DNA from: Chitinophaga filiformis
GTDB lineage: Bacteria > Bacteroidota > Bacteroidia > Chitinophagales > Chitinophagaceae
Assembly: GCF_023100805.1 (NCBI RefSeq)
Contig: NZ_CP095855.1
Location: forward strand, 2,583,001 to 2,647,000
DNA length: 64,000 nucleotides
Reading direction: 5' to 3'
Made by a program: the position numbers and the translations under genes. The notes under the pieces were generated by a model, which was given only the letters and a program-made list of their open reading frames with translations, did not search any database and had not been told where the DNA came from. Positions 7,301 to 16,063 of this stretch are shown here, piece by piece; position 1 is the first letter of the stretch; the number at the start of each line of letters is the position of its first letter.

Positions 7301-9676
7301 ATGAAGAAAAACATACTGGACCTTTCCGGCAGCAAAGGCCTCCCTTTACCGCTGGACGCGGCCATTTCCTTTAATCCCTTCATCGACTACCTCCGCAGGC
7401 GGGTAGCTGGAGAGAAAACGGCCAAGGCTGGTATATACAAGAACGCACTGGCATTGTTCGAAAAGTATAATGTACAGGACGTTGAGCTTACGCTTGAGAA
7501 TATTCAGGAATACGAGGAAGTACTGGAACAGGTGTATGTCTGCCTTTCTCCTCCCCTGGCAGACGAATATGAGTTAGCCTGGGGACTGGGTTTCCCTTTC
7601 CAACCCATTATTTTTTATGGCACCACTAAATTGCATGAGCTGATGCAGGGCACAGTGGCGGATCAGGATAAGTATGTGGTGACCAAAACACCGGAACAAT
7701 ACCATCAGAGCCGCCTGCAATTGGTATATTCCTTCATCCTGCAGCGGCTGTACAATTTTCGTATTCCCGTACCTGCAGGACAGTATCATGCAGGCGTCAA
7801 TACAGAAACCGGGCTGCTGCAATACTTTGCGGTGAACATCAATACCGATTTCCTCGAAGTAGTTCCTGTGGGGCCGCTGCCGGCGCCGGATTTCACTGAG
7901 CTGTCCGTTCGTATGGCTGAAGAGCAGGGATATGAGATGTTTGAGAAAATACTTCCCTTGTCTATGTTCCGGTTCAGGGGAATAACAATGGTGACAATAT
8001 CAGATGTTACTGCCGAGAAGGCCGTCGAGAATATAGAAAGCGTCAGACTGGCCAGAACACCGGATAATGATGAGACCAGTTATCATCACGTTATCCAGTC
8101 GCTGAAAACGATAGTAGCAAATAAAAAGATAGAATTTGACCTGTTCCCGCTGGTAACGGTCAATAACGAGCCCGTATATGGATACCGGAAAGGAGGGACA
8201 GGTATCCTGTTCGAAGTATGGGGAGAACGCTTGTCGCCGGAAGTTTTCCGCAAACAGGCGAAAGGTTATTTCTCCAATCCGAACTCATTTTTCTCTCAGG
8301 ATCTTTTTGCGCCGAAAGAGATGGAGATCAGTTTCCTGGACCATTTCCGGAAGCTCAGGGTCAGGTCCCTTGCCCTGATTCCGTTATTTTACAACCGTCA
8401 TTGCATAGGCGTACTGGCAATGCATACCTGGGATGATGATACTTTTGATGAAACAGCTGTATCGCTGTTAGAACCTGCATTGCCGGCAATAGGACGCCTG
8501 ATGCAGGTGTATATTGACGAGTTTAACCTGGAGATAGAAAATATCATTAAAGAGAAATTTACCTCCATACAGCCATCCGTACAATGGAAATTTAACGAGG
8601 TGGCCTGGCACTACCTGTATAACAGGAAGCGAGGCCTGCCGGAAAAGGCAGAGACCATCCATTTCAATGAGGTGTTCCCGTTATATGGCGCCGTGGATAT
8701 CAGGAACTCCACCCTGGAAAGGAATAAGGCGATCATTTCTGACCTGGATAGCCATCTGAGCCTGTTGATGAACACCTTAACGGCTTTACAGGTGGAACAC
8801 CATTCCGTGCTGCAGGAAGAGATGATCTATAAATGCAGTAAATGGAAAGATGTACTTAAGCAGGAACAGTTGAATGGCAGCGATGAAAATAGGCTGGTAA
8901 CCTTCTTCAGGGAAGAAACAACACCTTACCTGACGCACCTGTCAAAGCACAATGGCAGCAATGCCCTGTTGGAAGACTATATGACGGCACTAGAGAAGTT
9001 CAATAGTAATATGTATGGCAACAAACATGCACTGGAGCAGTCCATGCAAATGATCAATAATGTGGTCAATAATTATTTTGAATCAGAAAAGGATCAGCTG
9101 CAAAGGTCCTATCCCTGTTATTTTGAAAAGTTCAGAACGGATGGCGTGGAATATGATATTTATATCGGGCAGGCTTTTGCCCCGAATCAGCCATTCAATC
9201 ATTTTCACCTGAAGAACCTGCGCTTATGGCAATTGTCTTCAATGGCAGCAGTAGCAAAACTGACAGCTTCCCTGCTGCCGGAAATGCCTATTCCGCTGCG
9301 TACCACCCAGCTGATCTTTGTGCATAACCATACTATCGATATCAGTTTCAGGGCCGATGAAAGGAAGTTCGATGTGGAAGGTGCCTATAACATCCGCTAC
9401 CAGATGATCAAAAAGAGGATCGATAAGGTGCATATTCACAATTCCGAAGAACGGCTGACCCAGCCGGATAAGATCGTGCTGATCTACTTCGACCGTAAGG
9501 ATATTGAAGACTACCTCCCCTTTATTAACTATCTGCAGGAAAAAGGAACGTTGAACAATGATCTGGAAGAACTCGAACTGGAAGACCTCCAGGGACTGAC
9601 AGGATTGAGAGCACTCAGGGTAGGGGTTACGTCCGGCATTTTTGACGAGATTTCGGAAGAAAAGCTCAATAATTAG
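7301..9676 (+). CDS. Large GAF-domain protein of unknown function
   Basis: A 791-residue cytoplasmic protein without signal or membrane segments. A GAF-like region is recognisable around residues 250-400 (LFPLVTVNNEPVYGYRKGGTGILFEV, then LRSLALIPLFYNRHCIGVLAMHTWDDDTFDE), the usual strand pattern of a GAF ligand-binding domain. The remainder is helical, with a charged segment at 430-600 and a mixed C-terminal domain (ILIYFDRKDIEDYLPF). No kinase, HTH or cyclase module follows, so it is a stand-alone sensor or scaffold rather than a standard two-component protein. It stands alone with its own -7 element. Function unknown; similar GAF proteins occur in Chitinophagaceae by my recollection. Confidence 0.75.
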   Translation: MKKNILDLSGSKGLPLPLDAAISFNPFIDYLRRRVAGEKTAKAGIYKNALALFEKYNVQDVELTLENIQEYEEVLEQVYVCLSPPLADEYELAWGLGFPFQPIIFYGTTKLHELMQGTVADQDKYVVTKTPEQYHQSRLQLVYSFILQRLYNFRIPVPAGQYHAGVNTETGLLQYFAVNINTDFLEVVPVGPLPAPDFTELSVRMAEEQGYEMFEKILPLSMFRFRGITMVTISDVTAEKAVENIESVRLARTPDNDETSYHHVIQSLKTIVANKKIEFDLFPLVTVNNEPVYGYRKGGTGILFEVWGERLSPEVFRKQAKGYFSNPNSFFSQDLFAPKEMEISFLDHFRKLRVRSLALIPLFYNRHCIGVLAMHTWDDDTFDETAVSLLEPALPAIGRLMQVYIDEFNLEIENIIKEKFTSIQPSVQWKFNEVAWHYLYNRKRGLPEKAETIHFNEVFPLYGAVDIRNSTLERNKAIISDLDSHLSLLMNTLTALQVEHHSVLQEEMIYKCSKWKDVLKQEQLNGSDENRLVTFFREETTPYLTHLSKHNGSNALLEDYMTALEKFNSNMYGNKHALEQSMQMINNVVNNYFESEKDQLQRSYPCYFEKFRTDGVEYDIYIGQAFAPNQPFNHFHLKNLRLWQLSSMAAVAKLTASLLPEMPIPLRTTQLIFVHNHTIDISFRADERKFDVEGAYNIRYQMIKKRIDKVHIHNSEERLTQPDKIVLIYFDRKDIEDYLPFINYLQEKGTLNNDLEELELEDLQGLTGLRALRVGVTSGIFDEISEEKLNN

Positions 9677-9787
9677 CGAAATATCGCCAGATTTTGTTTG
9701 TCTGAAACTTTTGTAAGTGGTTGATTGTTATTTGATTGTGTGTATGGCATCCCGATTGCCTAGTATAGTCAAATCAAATCGCCACTC

Positions 9788-10642
9788 ATGAGCCACAACG
9801 AAGCAAAATTATCACGCCCCCGAATTGAGATCTATACCCTCGGATCAGCCGCTGCTAATGCGCTGCGTGGCCAGCAGGCTTTTAAACTGGAAAATGTTGA
9901 GATCCTGTGGTGTAAACATGGCGCCGGTACAATAGAGGCAGATGGAAAGATCAACCCGGTAAGCGGACAGCAGATCTATTGCTTTCTTCCCGGGCAACTG
10001 AGAAAGTTCGAACTGGATAATTCCGCCTGCGGCTATTATCTCTCCTTTTCTCCTGACTCTCTTTATCTTGCTCCCAACCTGAAAGAGATGATGTCTTCTT
10101 TTGAGGAATCCATCCTCAACATGCAGCTACTGAGCTTCCGGGCAGATGAATCAATGCAGGAAGAACTGGAAGAAATAGTCAGGAAAATGAAACGGGAGTG
10201 TGAGAATAACCTGTGGATGCGTTCTGAAGTATTAGCCGGCCTGCTCAATGTATTTATGATCTATGTTTCCCGTGAACTGGGAATCGGAGGACATACACTG
10301 GTGGTATCAAGAGAAGGGGAGATTGCCCGGAAGTTTATGACCATGCTGAAACAACAATTTATCACCAGGAAGAAAGTAGCTGATTACGCAGATGCTTTAA
10401 GCGTTACACCTAACTATCTTAACTCCGCCGTAAAGAAAGTAACAGGCTTCACTGCCAGCTATCAGATCCATAAACTGATCATCCTGGAAGCGAAACGCCG
10501 TATGCTGTATTCTGACTGTAGCCTGAAAGAGATTGCATTCGACCTGGGCTTTGATAACCAGGCGCATTTCAGTAAATTCTTCAAATCTAAAACAGGCATG
10601 AATTTCACCCGTTTCAAACACAGTCTGGCAGAAGCTATATAA
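9788..10642 (+). CDS. AraC-family transcriptional regulator
   Basis: A 284-residue regulator. The N-terminal about 150 residues form a cupin-type sensor (VEILWCKHGAGTIEADGKINPVSGQQIYCFLPGQ). The C-terminal AraC DNA-binding domain shows the first HTH (KKVADYADALSVTPNYLNSAVKKVTGFTA) and the second (SLKEIAFDLGFDNQAHFSKFFKSKTGMNFTRFK). It is followed by a long bidirectional terminator and faces the M17-N/alginate-export operon convergently. It could act in trans on that operon, but nothing in the sequence shows this. Confidence 0.92.
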   Translation: MSHNEAKLSRPRIEIYTLGSAAANALRGQQAFKLENVEILWCKHGAGTIEADGKINPVSGQQIYCFLPGQLRKFELDNSACGYYLSFSPDSLYLAPNLKEMMSSFEESILNMQLLSFRADESMQEELEEIVRKMKRECENNLWMRSEVLAGLLNVFMIYVSRELGIGGHTLVVSREGEIARKFMTMLKQQFITRKKVADYADALSVTPNYLNSAVKKVTGFTASYQIHKLIILEAKRRMLYSDCSLKEIAFDLGFDNQAHFSKFFKSKTGMNFTRFKHSLAEAI

Positions 10643-10648
10643 GATCCG

Positions 10649-10711
10649 TTCCGGGGCTGAAAAAAGGCCGTATCAGTAAATACCTGATACGGCCTTTTTT
10701 CAGCCCCGGAA
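10649..10711. terminator. Bidirectional intrinsic terminator with 28-bp perfect stem
   Basis: Arms 10649-10676 and 10684-10711 are perfect reverse complements with a 7-nt loop. A-rich and T-rich runs in the arms (AAAAAA / TTTTTT) serve both strands. It sits exactly between two convergent genes (ending 10642 and 10721), so it most likely ends both transcripts. Confidence 0.85.
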
Positions 10712-10720
10712 TAAGATCGC

Positions 10721-11428
10721 TTATTGTGCGTAAGCAGCCAATGCGGCTTTGACCGCTGCTGATGATGGTGCATAAAAAGCAGGGCCTGATAATAAGGTGA
10801 ACTTCACAAGCGGTTTGAACGCTGACATTTTTTTACCTTTCAGGTGTAACTGCGTATCGTATGCATCCAATGCACCTTTCACCACATTTTCCGCTACCGC
10901 TGCTGTCGGAGAGTCAATGCCTGCGTCTTTGATATCGCTGGCATGTGAGTAAGATGTTACGCCCAGTCTTAATGCCTCTCTCATACCGATACTTCCTACG
11001 GTATACATCATATCTGCATTGAAGGTGTTCCTGTTGCCAAGCCCTACGAGCAATAGCTGTTTTGCAGGAATAGTGCCCGGAGGGGGAGTGATGAGCAATG
11101 TTTCAAATGCATGTCCGGTAAACTTGCCACTCTTGCGTAATTCGGTAATGATACCGTGTAATGCCTCGTCAAGGTGCAACATGCCATTCAGCTGTGCGGG
11201 CAATGCGGGGGGATTGGTAATATCGCCTTCTGTGTACTCGAATACGCAGGCAACCTGTAAAGGAGTGACCTGTGCCGAGGGACTCTGTATCTTCACTTCT
11301 ACAGCAATACCGGACGCTTTGCCTACAATACCGGAAGTGCCGACAGTGGGCAGATCCTGCGCCTGCAGGGTGGCAGTAAATAGTAAAAAGAAGAACAGGC
11401 CGGCCAGTTTTGTTTTTAATGTTTTCAT
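10721..11428 (-). CDS. Exported M17 leucyl aminopeptidase N-terminal-domain protein (no catalytic domain)
   Basis: A 235-residue protein with a signal peptide (KLAGLFFFLLFTATLQA). The mature part matches the N-terminal domain of M17 leucyl aminopeptidases: a TEGDITNPPALPAQLNGMLHLDEAL-like segment, then LLITPPPGTIPAKQLLLVGLG and a helical end with MREALRLGVTSYSHA. The C-terminal M17 domain that binds two metals and carries out catalysis is absent, and the gene ends cleanly before a terminator, so this is not a truncation. M17 N-domains resemble macro-like folds; a binding rather than peptidase role is more likely. It is the last gene of the OsmC/porin operon, 3 nt after the porin gene. Confidence 0.8.
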   Translation of the reverse strand: MKTLKTKLAGLFFFLLFTATLQAQDLPTVGTSGIVGKASGIAVEVKIQSPSAQVTPLQVACVFEYTEGDITNPPALPAQLNGMLHLDEALHGIITELRKSGKFTGHAFETLLITPPPGTIPAKQLLLVGLGNRNTFNADMMYTVGSIGMREALRLGVTSYSHASDIKDAGIDSPTAAVAENVVKGALDAYDTQLHLKGKKMSAFKPLVKFTLLSGPAFYAPSSAAVKAALAAYAQ

Positions 11429-11431
11429 ATG

Positions 11432-12814
11432 TCAGAACTTAAATGATAACTGTGTATTGATAAAAAAGGAATTAGCGGAAGGTGTGATCTGCTGATCGAT
11501 AAAAGCGCCCGTGTCAAAGTACTGGGCGCCGCAACTCAGTTTGATGAACTTACTGAATGTATATTCTGCACTGAGCAGATAGGCGGTACCTATATATCGC
11601 TCGTCCGATCCTGCACCAGGCATATTAAAGGAACCACTGGGCCGGTAAATGCCATCGCCGGTGGCATAGCGCCAGTTGAGCACGACATCTGCCTGCGCAG
11701 AAAAGCGCTCGCTGAAAGTAAGTGTGCCATAAGGATGGAGATCTATCAGGTTAGCCGGCCCGATACGTGGATTGAACCCGAAATATCCGCCTTTGGGATA
11801 TAAGGGATTGAAAGTGCCCAGCCGGCCATCACCAGGTTTTTTATCGCCCGAGATATAGTCATTTCGCAGGTTAATGGATGGCTTGTAAAGTGCATTTTCA
11901 AACGAATAACCAATGTCAATGGCGGTAGTCCATGCGCTGATATGACCATCTCCGAAGAAGCCGAACTGGTATGCAGATTCGAGGTTGTAAATAAAGCCGC
12001 CACCATATTTCCAGTAACGAACTGCCAGCGTATGTCGCGTTTCGTTGGCGGTACCTTCTTCAAAGGTTGCATTGTCTCTGTGATAGCCCAGGTAATAGAG
12101 ATCCAGGTTGCCCTGCCGGGGAATGATCACATAAGAATATGCTCCCCATAGATTGACCTCATGCGATGGTTTATTATCGAAGATGCCCGGGTTTACTTCA
12201 TCATCCATCATGGCAAAAGCGTCTACACCAAAGGATGGCGCATTATACATGATCTTCCCGCCGGTAAAATATTTACGTACGTTAGTGCCTTCACGCACAG
12301 ATACCAGTCTGCCGGTACCATAGTCCAGCTCTTGCCTGCCGGCCCTGACGGTAATAGCCCGTTTCTCCTTTTCCCATGTTTTGAGCCTTACATCGACAAA
12401 AAGGTTCTGTACGTTTAATTCGTCCTTGTTCACAGGTATAGGCGGCAGTTTGCTGAGCGTTTCCAGCGCACTGTTTAACTGCGCAAAGACCCTGACAGAG
12501 GCCCCCAGGTGAAGGTCTGCATGCAGACTATAACGTTGTAAAAAAAGATGATTATTCCCTTCACCATTTTTCTGCCAGTCTTCATGGCTGGTAGCAGCAT
12601 ATTCATAGCGGGCCTCGCCACCGAATGACAAATAGAAATGATCTTTATGAAAGAGCGGCAGGTATTTGATCTTATGATACCAGTTGCCGGAACTGTCTTT
12701 GCTGAGATAGGAATAATCTTCATTGTAACGCAACAGCTTGAATTGTTGCGCTGTCAATGGTTGCAGCCGGAGGCAGAGAGAAAGGATAAAGAGGAATATG
12801 ATCTTATAATTCAT
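11432..12814 (-). CDS. Alginate-export-family outer-membrane porin
   Basis: A 460-residue outer-membrane beta-barrel protein with a signal peptide ([22 protein letters not shown]). The sequence has the alginate-export (AlgE-like) domain pattern: FHKDHFYLSFGGEARYEYA near the start, VRAGRQELDYGTGRLVSVREGTNVRKYFTGGKI in the middle and a terminal strand ending in F (INTQLSFKF). The family forms narrow, often anion-selective channels; many members have nothing to do with alginate. The ATG overlaps the OsmC stop by 4 nt, and the next gene follows after 3 nt. Substrate unknown. Confidence 0.88.
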   Translation of the reverse strand: MNYKIIFLFILSLCLRLQPLTAQQFKLLRYNEDYSYLSKDSSGNWYHKIKYLPLFHKDHFYLSFGGEARYEYAATSHEDWQKNGEGNNHLFLQRYSLHADLHLGASVRVFAQLNSALETLSKLPPIPVNKDELNVQNLFVDVRLKTWEKEKRAITVRAGRQELDYGTGRLVSVREGTNVRKYFTGGKIMYNAPSFGVDAFAMMDDEVNPGIFDNKPSHEVNLWGAYSYVIIPRQGNLDLYYLGYHRDNATFEEGTANETRHTLAVRYWKYGGGFIYNLESAYQFGFFGDGHISAWTTAIDIGYSFENALYKPSINLRNDYISGDKKPGDGRLGTFNPLYPKGGYFGFNPRIGPANLIDLHPYGTLTFSERFSAQADVVLNWRYATGDGIYRPSGSFNMPGAGSDERYIGTAYLLSAEYTFSKFIKLSCGAQYFDTGAFIDQQITPSANSFFINTQLSFKF

Positions 12815-13221
12815 GTCAGTTCGTATTCTACCCGGACACGTGCTTTCAGTACCATGCTCAGAGGACTGTTGGCTTCCGCATCTTTGATACAGGATTCGAA
12901 TAATGCTTTACTTATTTTAGGGACATCCGCTTTTACAATGAGATGGGACTCTGTAATAGCGCCGTTGATGAGACTTACATAGGAAGTTGTTCTGATGATG
13001 TTGGGCACGTACCCGGCCTCTCCCAATACAAAGCTGAGTTTCATGGTATAACAGCTTGCATGTGCCGCAGCCAGCAGCTCTTCCGGATTGGTGCCGGCAG
13101 CATCTCCAAAGCGGCTGTCGAAAGAGTACGACTGCTCGTTCAGCGTCTTGCTTTCAGTGGTCAGTATGCCATTCCCTTCCTTGCCGGGCCCAGACCATAC
13201 AGCAGTAGCGTGATGTTTCAT
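12811..13221 (-). CDS. OsmC/Ohr-family peroxidase
   Basis: A 136-residue OsmC-fold protein that reduces organic hydroperoxides using paired cysteines. The start at 13221 ([11 protein letters not shown]) is the conserved N-terminus; a longer in-frame start at 13266 adds 15 atypical residues. The first redox Cys lies in [15 protein letters not shown], and the second in [16 protein letters not shown]. The internal [18 protein letters not shown] is the family signature. It leads an operon with the alginate-export porin (4-nt overlap). A minus-strand -7 element lies 65 nt upstream. An envelope-stress theme is plausible for the operon but unproven. Confidence 0.92.
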   Translation of the reverse strand: MKHHATAVWSGPGKEGNGILTTESKTLNEQSYSFDSRFGDAAGTNPEELLAAAHASCYTMKLSFVLGEAGYVPNIIRTTSYVSLINGAITESHLIVKADVPKISKALFESCIKDAEANSPLSMVLKARVRVEYELT

Positions 13222-13285
13222 AAAGCATGATGGATTTAATTGATGTATCGATGTCGGGTCGACCAATCTTTTAATGTTCCCTTAT

Positions 13286-13293
13286 CAAAGGTA
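13286..13293 (-). promoter_or_regulatory. Putative -7 element of the OsmC operon
   Basis: On the minus strand this reads TACCTTTG, a perfect TAnnTTTG match, 65 nt before the OsmC start codon. A TTG lies 27 nt further upstream, which is longer than usual. Confidence 0.38.
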
Positions 13294-13365
13294 TCTGAAA
13301 GAAGCAGATTGCCAGATCCACAAATCATGACAAGTGTTGTACATTTCCAATAAAGCAGAAATAAG

Positions 13366-13373
13366 TAATTTTG
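13366..13373 (+). promoter_or_regulatory. Putative -7 element of the sigma-54 activator gene
   Basis: TAATTTTG matches TAnnTTTG perfectly and lies 27 nt upstream of the ATG at 13400. A TTG is present at 13337-13339 with 26-nt spacing, so the upstream part is weak. Confidence 0.35.
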
Positions 13374-13399
13374 ATCCGGAGTACTCCTAATTTCAGGCA

Positions 13400-15007
13400 A
13401 TGGCGAAATCAACTCATAAAACCACTACTCATACTTCAGATGACCAGGATGCGCTGGAAAAGAAAATACGGCAGCAGGAGATCTTACTCTCCCTGAGCGC
13501 GGAGATCATCCGTATCAAAAATAAGCCCGGCCTGATGGCGATGATCAGGGAAACCCTTGGTCAGTTGTTTAGCTTCTCTCATGCCATTGTTACGCTTATC
13601 TGTGAGGATAGAAAGCACTGGAAGACGTTCCTGGTTGACAGCGATTCGACTACCCGCCAGCACAAACAATACAATGACCTGATCACACACACCTATCCTA
13701 TACAGGACGGCATCTACAACAAGGTGCTGGAAGCGGAAGGCTGTGTGGTATTTGACCTCGATGAACTGGTGGCCAGGGGGAACGCGCCGTCACATATTAT
13801 CATCCAGCATGAAGCCGGCATTAAGGAAATAGCGGCCATCACGCTTGTATGCGATAATATACAACTGGGCGTGCTTTCATTTTACGCTAAGACACATGGG
13901 GCTTTCACAAAAGACGCCCGGGATATTATAGAGCAGATAGTAGGGCAGGTGTCGCTGGCGGTAGCCAATGTTCAGCAGATGGAAGAGATCAACCGGTATA
14001 AACAGCAACTGGAGGAAGAGAACCATTATTTCAGGGAGGCGAGTGCTACAGGATATACTTACAGTGATATTATCGGAACGGGTGAAGCCATGCAGAAAAT
14101 GTTCCACCTCTTAGGGCAGGTGGCTTATGCCAACAGTACGGTATTGATACTGGGGGAAACAGGCACCGGTAAGGAACTGGTAGCCCGGGCCATCCACAAC
14201 TCGTCTCCGCGGAAAGATAAGTTAATGGTAAAAGTGAATTGCGCTGCTATGCCGGCCAGCCTGATAGAGAGTGAGTTGTTCGGGCATGAGAAAGGCAGTT
14301 TCACCGGGGCAACGGAACGCAGGATCGGGAAATTTGAACTGGCCAATAAAGGCACTTTGTTCCTCGATGAAATAGGAGAGATGCCGGTAGACCTGCAGGT
14401 GAAGCTGTTACGGGCCATCCAGGAAAAAGAGATCGAACGCATAGGTGGCAGAGGGCCTATTAAGGTGGATGTCCGCATCATAGCAGCTACTAACCGCAAT
14501 CTGAAGAAAGAGGTAGCAGAGGGCCGTTTCAGGGAAGACCTGTTCTACCGCCTGAATGTATTTCCCATTACACTGCCTCCGCTACGGGAACGCAGGGAAG
14601 ATATTCCCGCACTGGCCAATCACTTCATAGGAAAATACTCACGGAATGCAGGCCGTAAGGAGATGAGCATTTCCAGTAAGGCCATGAAAGAGCTGATGAG
14701 TTATGACTGGCCGGGGAATGTCAGGGAACTGGAGCATCTCCTGGAAAGAAGTGTGTTGCTCACAAGTGGCAACGTTATCAAAGAAATAGATCTGCCTGTT
14801 ATCTACAAGAATACGGTGAAGGAAGAAAAAGACTATACCAAAACACTGGCGGAAATGGAACGGGAATATATTGTGGAAGTATTGAAAAGATGTAATGGTA
14901 AGGTGTTTGGCCCCGGCGGTGCCGCTGAAGTATTGGGCCTGCGGGTATCGACCTTAAATTCAAGGATCAAGAAACTGGGTATTAAGAAAGAAACGCTGAT
15001 ATCCTGA
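13400..15007 (+). CDS. Sigma-54-dependent activator with GAF sensor domain
   Basis: A 535-residue FhlA-like enhancer-binding protein. An N-terminal GAF domain (about 25-190) is followed by a coiled linker ([17 protein letters not shown]). The AAA+ domain (about 220-455) has Walker A GETGTGKE and Walker [13 protein letters not shown], and the arginine-finger region is in [15 protein letters not shown] Fis-type HTH ends the protein ([27 protein letters not shown]). The sigma-54 contact loop reads GSFTGA at 299-304 instead of the canonical GAFTGA, a tolerated natural variant. It is divergent from the OsmC/porin operon and may regulate it, although the operon also has a housekeeping-type -7 element. 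The ligand is unknown. Confidence 0.93.
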   Translation: MAKSTHKTTTHTSDDQDALEKKIRQQEILLSLSAEIIRIKNKPGLMAMIRETLGQLFSFSHAIVTLICEDRKHWKTFLVDSDSTTRQHKQYNDLITHTYPIQDGIYNKVLEAEGCVVFDLDELVARGNAPSHIIIQHEAGIKEIAAITLVCDNIQLGVLSFYAKTHGAFTKDARDIIEQIVGQVSLAVANVQQMEEINRYKQQLEEENHYFREASATGYTYSDIIGTGEAMQKMFHLLGQVAYANSTVLILGETGTGKELVARAIHNSSPRKDKLMVKVNCAAMPASLIESELFGHEKGSFTGATERRIGKFELANKGTLFLDEIGEMPVDLQVKLLRAIQEKEIERIGGRGPIKVDVRIIAATNRNLKKEVAEGRFREDLFYRLNVFPITLPPLRERREDIPALANHFIGKYSRNAGRKEMSISSKAMKELMSYDWPGNVRELEHLLERSVLLTSGNVIKEIDLPVIYKNTVKEEKDYTKTLAEMEREYIVEVLKRCNGKVFGPGGAAEVLGLRVSTLNSRIKKLGIKKETLIS

Positions 15008-15180
15008 CTGGCGTTCATAAATATCTAAACCAGGTATCAGGAAAGAAATATTGGCTATCCTGATCGGTATTCATAATATCTAAGCCGGGTACAGGAAGAA
15101 ACGCTGGTATCCTGATTGGTATTCATAATATCTAAACCGGGTATCAGGAAGAAACGTTGATATTGCTGATCAGCATTCAT
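14988..15180. repeat. Imperfect ~54-bp tandem repeat running out of the coding region
   Basis: The unit contains TTCATAATATCTAAACCGGG, then ATCAGGAAGAAACG and TATCCTGAT. TTCATA anchors fall at 15014, 15070, 15122 and 15176 (spacings 56, 52 and 54 nt). The last codons of the sigma-54 activator gene (from about 14988) already match the second half of the unit, so the array seems to have grown from the gene's 3' end. Each unit can fold via TATCAGGA/TCCTGAT. Confidence 0.7.
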
Positions 15181-15242
15181 ACTATTTCGATCTCCTTAGA
15201 GGAGAAAAATACACATTGAAGCCTTGCCCATATTATAAATGG

Positions 15243-15276
15243 GAATCCCGCAGCAATAAGCCACGGGATTCTTTTT
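15243..15276. terminator. Intrinsic terminator
   Basis: GAATCCCG (15243-15250) pairs with CGGGATTC (15264-15271) across a 13-nt loop, followed by TTTTT. It is oriented to end the sigma-54 activator transcript, and may also serve the convergent Dps gene, which ends at 15296. Confidence 0.6.
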
Positions 15277-15295
15277 ATAGAGAGTAGGTTGGTAA

Positions 15296-15772
15296 TTATT
15301 TGCGGTAGTGCGCGCGTAACATCCAGGCCATCTTCTCATGCGTTTCCAGCAGTCCTGTAATATAATCACTGGTGCCTGCATCCTTGTAAGTGTTTGCAAA
15401 TGCATCAATGTTACCTCTCAGGAACTCGATAATGCTTTCATGGTCTCCCAGTAATTCTTTAATGAAGCCGAGGCTATCGTTGGTCCTTTCGCTGTATTCT
15501 GTCAGGTGCGTCAGTTCCAGGAAGCTTTTCAGTGTAGCCGGCGGGTAATGACCGATAGAACGGATCCTTTCTGCTACGCTGTCCATGATCTCATCCAGCT
15601 CTTCGTATTGTGATTCAAAGAAGAGGTGCATGGAGTGAAAATCGGGCCCTTCTACATTCCAGTGTGCGTTACGGGTCTTAGTATAAAGTAAGAACTCGTC
15701 AGCCAGTAATTTGGCCAGCTGGTTAGCTACCTGCTGTCTGTTTGCTTCTGTAATACCAATATTCGTATTCAT
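15296..15772 (-). CDS. dps: Dps-family ferritin-like DNA-protection protein
   Basis: A 158-residue mini-ferritin that oxidises Fe(II) with peroxide and can shield DNA in starved or stressed cells. The intersubunit ferroxidase residues lie in the family signature: the His of NAHWNVEGPDFHSMHLFFESQYEELDEIMD, with following His, Asp and Glu. Length and the final MLRAHYRK are normal for the family. Active as a dodecamer in the cytoplasm by family knowledge. It is monocistronic. A near-match -7 element (TACCTTAG on the minus strand) lies just upstream of the start at about 15795-15802. Confidence 0.95.
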   Translation of the reverse strand: MNTNIGITEANRQQVANQLAKLLADEFLLYTKTRNAHWNVEGPDFHSMHLFFESQYEELDEIMDSVAERIRSIGHYPPATLKSFLELTHLTEYSERTNDSLGFIKELLGDHESIIEFLRGNIDAFANTYKDAGTSDYITGLLETHEKMAWMLRAHYRK

Positions 15773-15966
15773 ATGTCGCTTGTTTAATACTGCTAAGGTA
15801 GAACATTCTTATTGCTTTAAATTCTCCCGGCTATAATTAACACATCATTTACAGTAATGTTTACAACAGTAAGAAGCATTCCTATGCCCATCGCGAGCAT
15901 ACCAGAAGCATCAAAGCTCAATCGACATCCGGAGAGGCGCCGACCGGCATCCCATACTGAAACCGG

Positions 15967-16026
15967 AGCTACTCCGCGTTGAGTAATAAATGACAATCAT
16001 CAAGCTACTCCGCATTGAGTAATAAA
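15967..16026. repeat. Two direct copies of a 24-bp sequence
   Basis: AGCTACTCCGC[G/A]TTGAGTAAT is present at 15967-15990 and 16003-16026 (period 36 nt, one mismatch). It lies in the 290-nt gene-free gap between Dps and the aminotransferase gene. The rest of that gap (15773-15966, 16027-16063) shows nothing else I can support. Confidence 0.6.
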
Positions 16027-16063
16027 ATAGCGGCGCTAATATCAACAGCCTCGTACATACGAA

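Noticed and set aside
13300..13314. Possible sigma-54 promoter (TGGCA with TTCT on the minus strand) before OsmC
   Set aside because: The -12 GC is missing; a perfect TAnnTTTG element is nearby and explains initiation better.
14988..15180. CRISPR-like array
   Set aside because: Units are contiguous and degenerate, without constant repeats and unique spacers; no cas genes are present.
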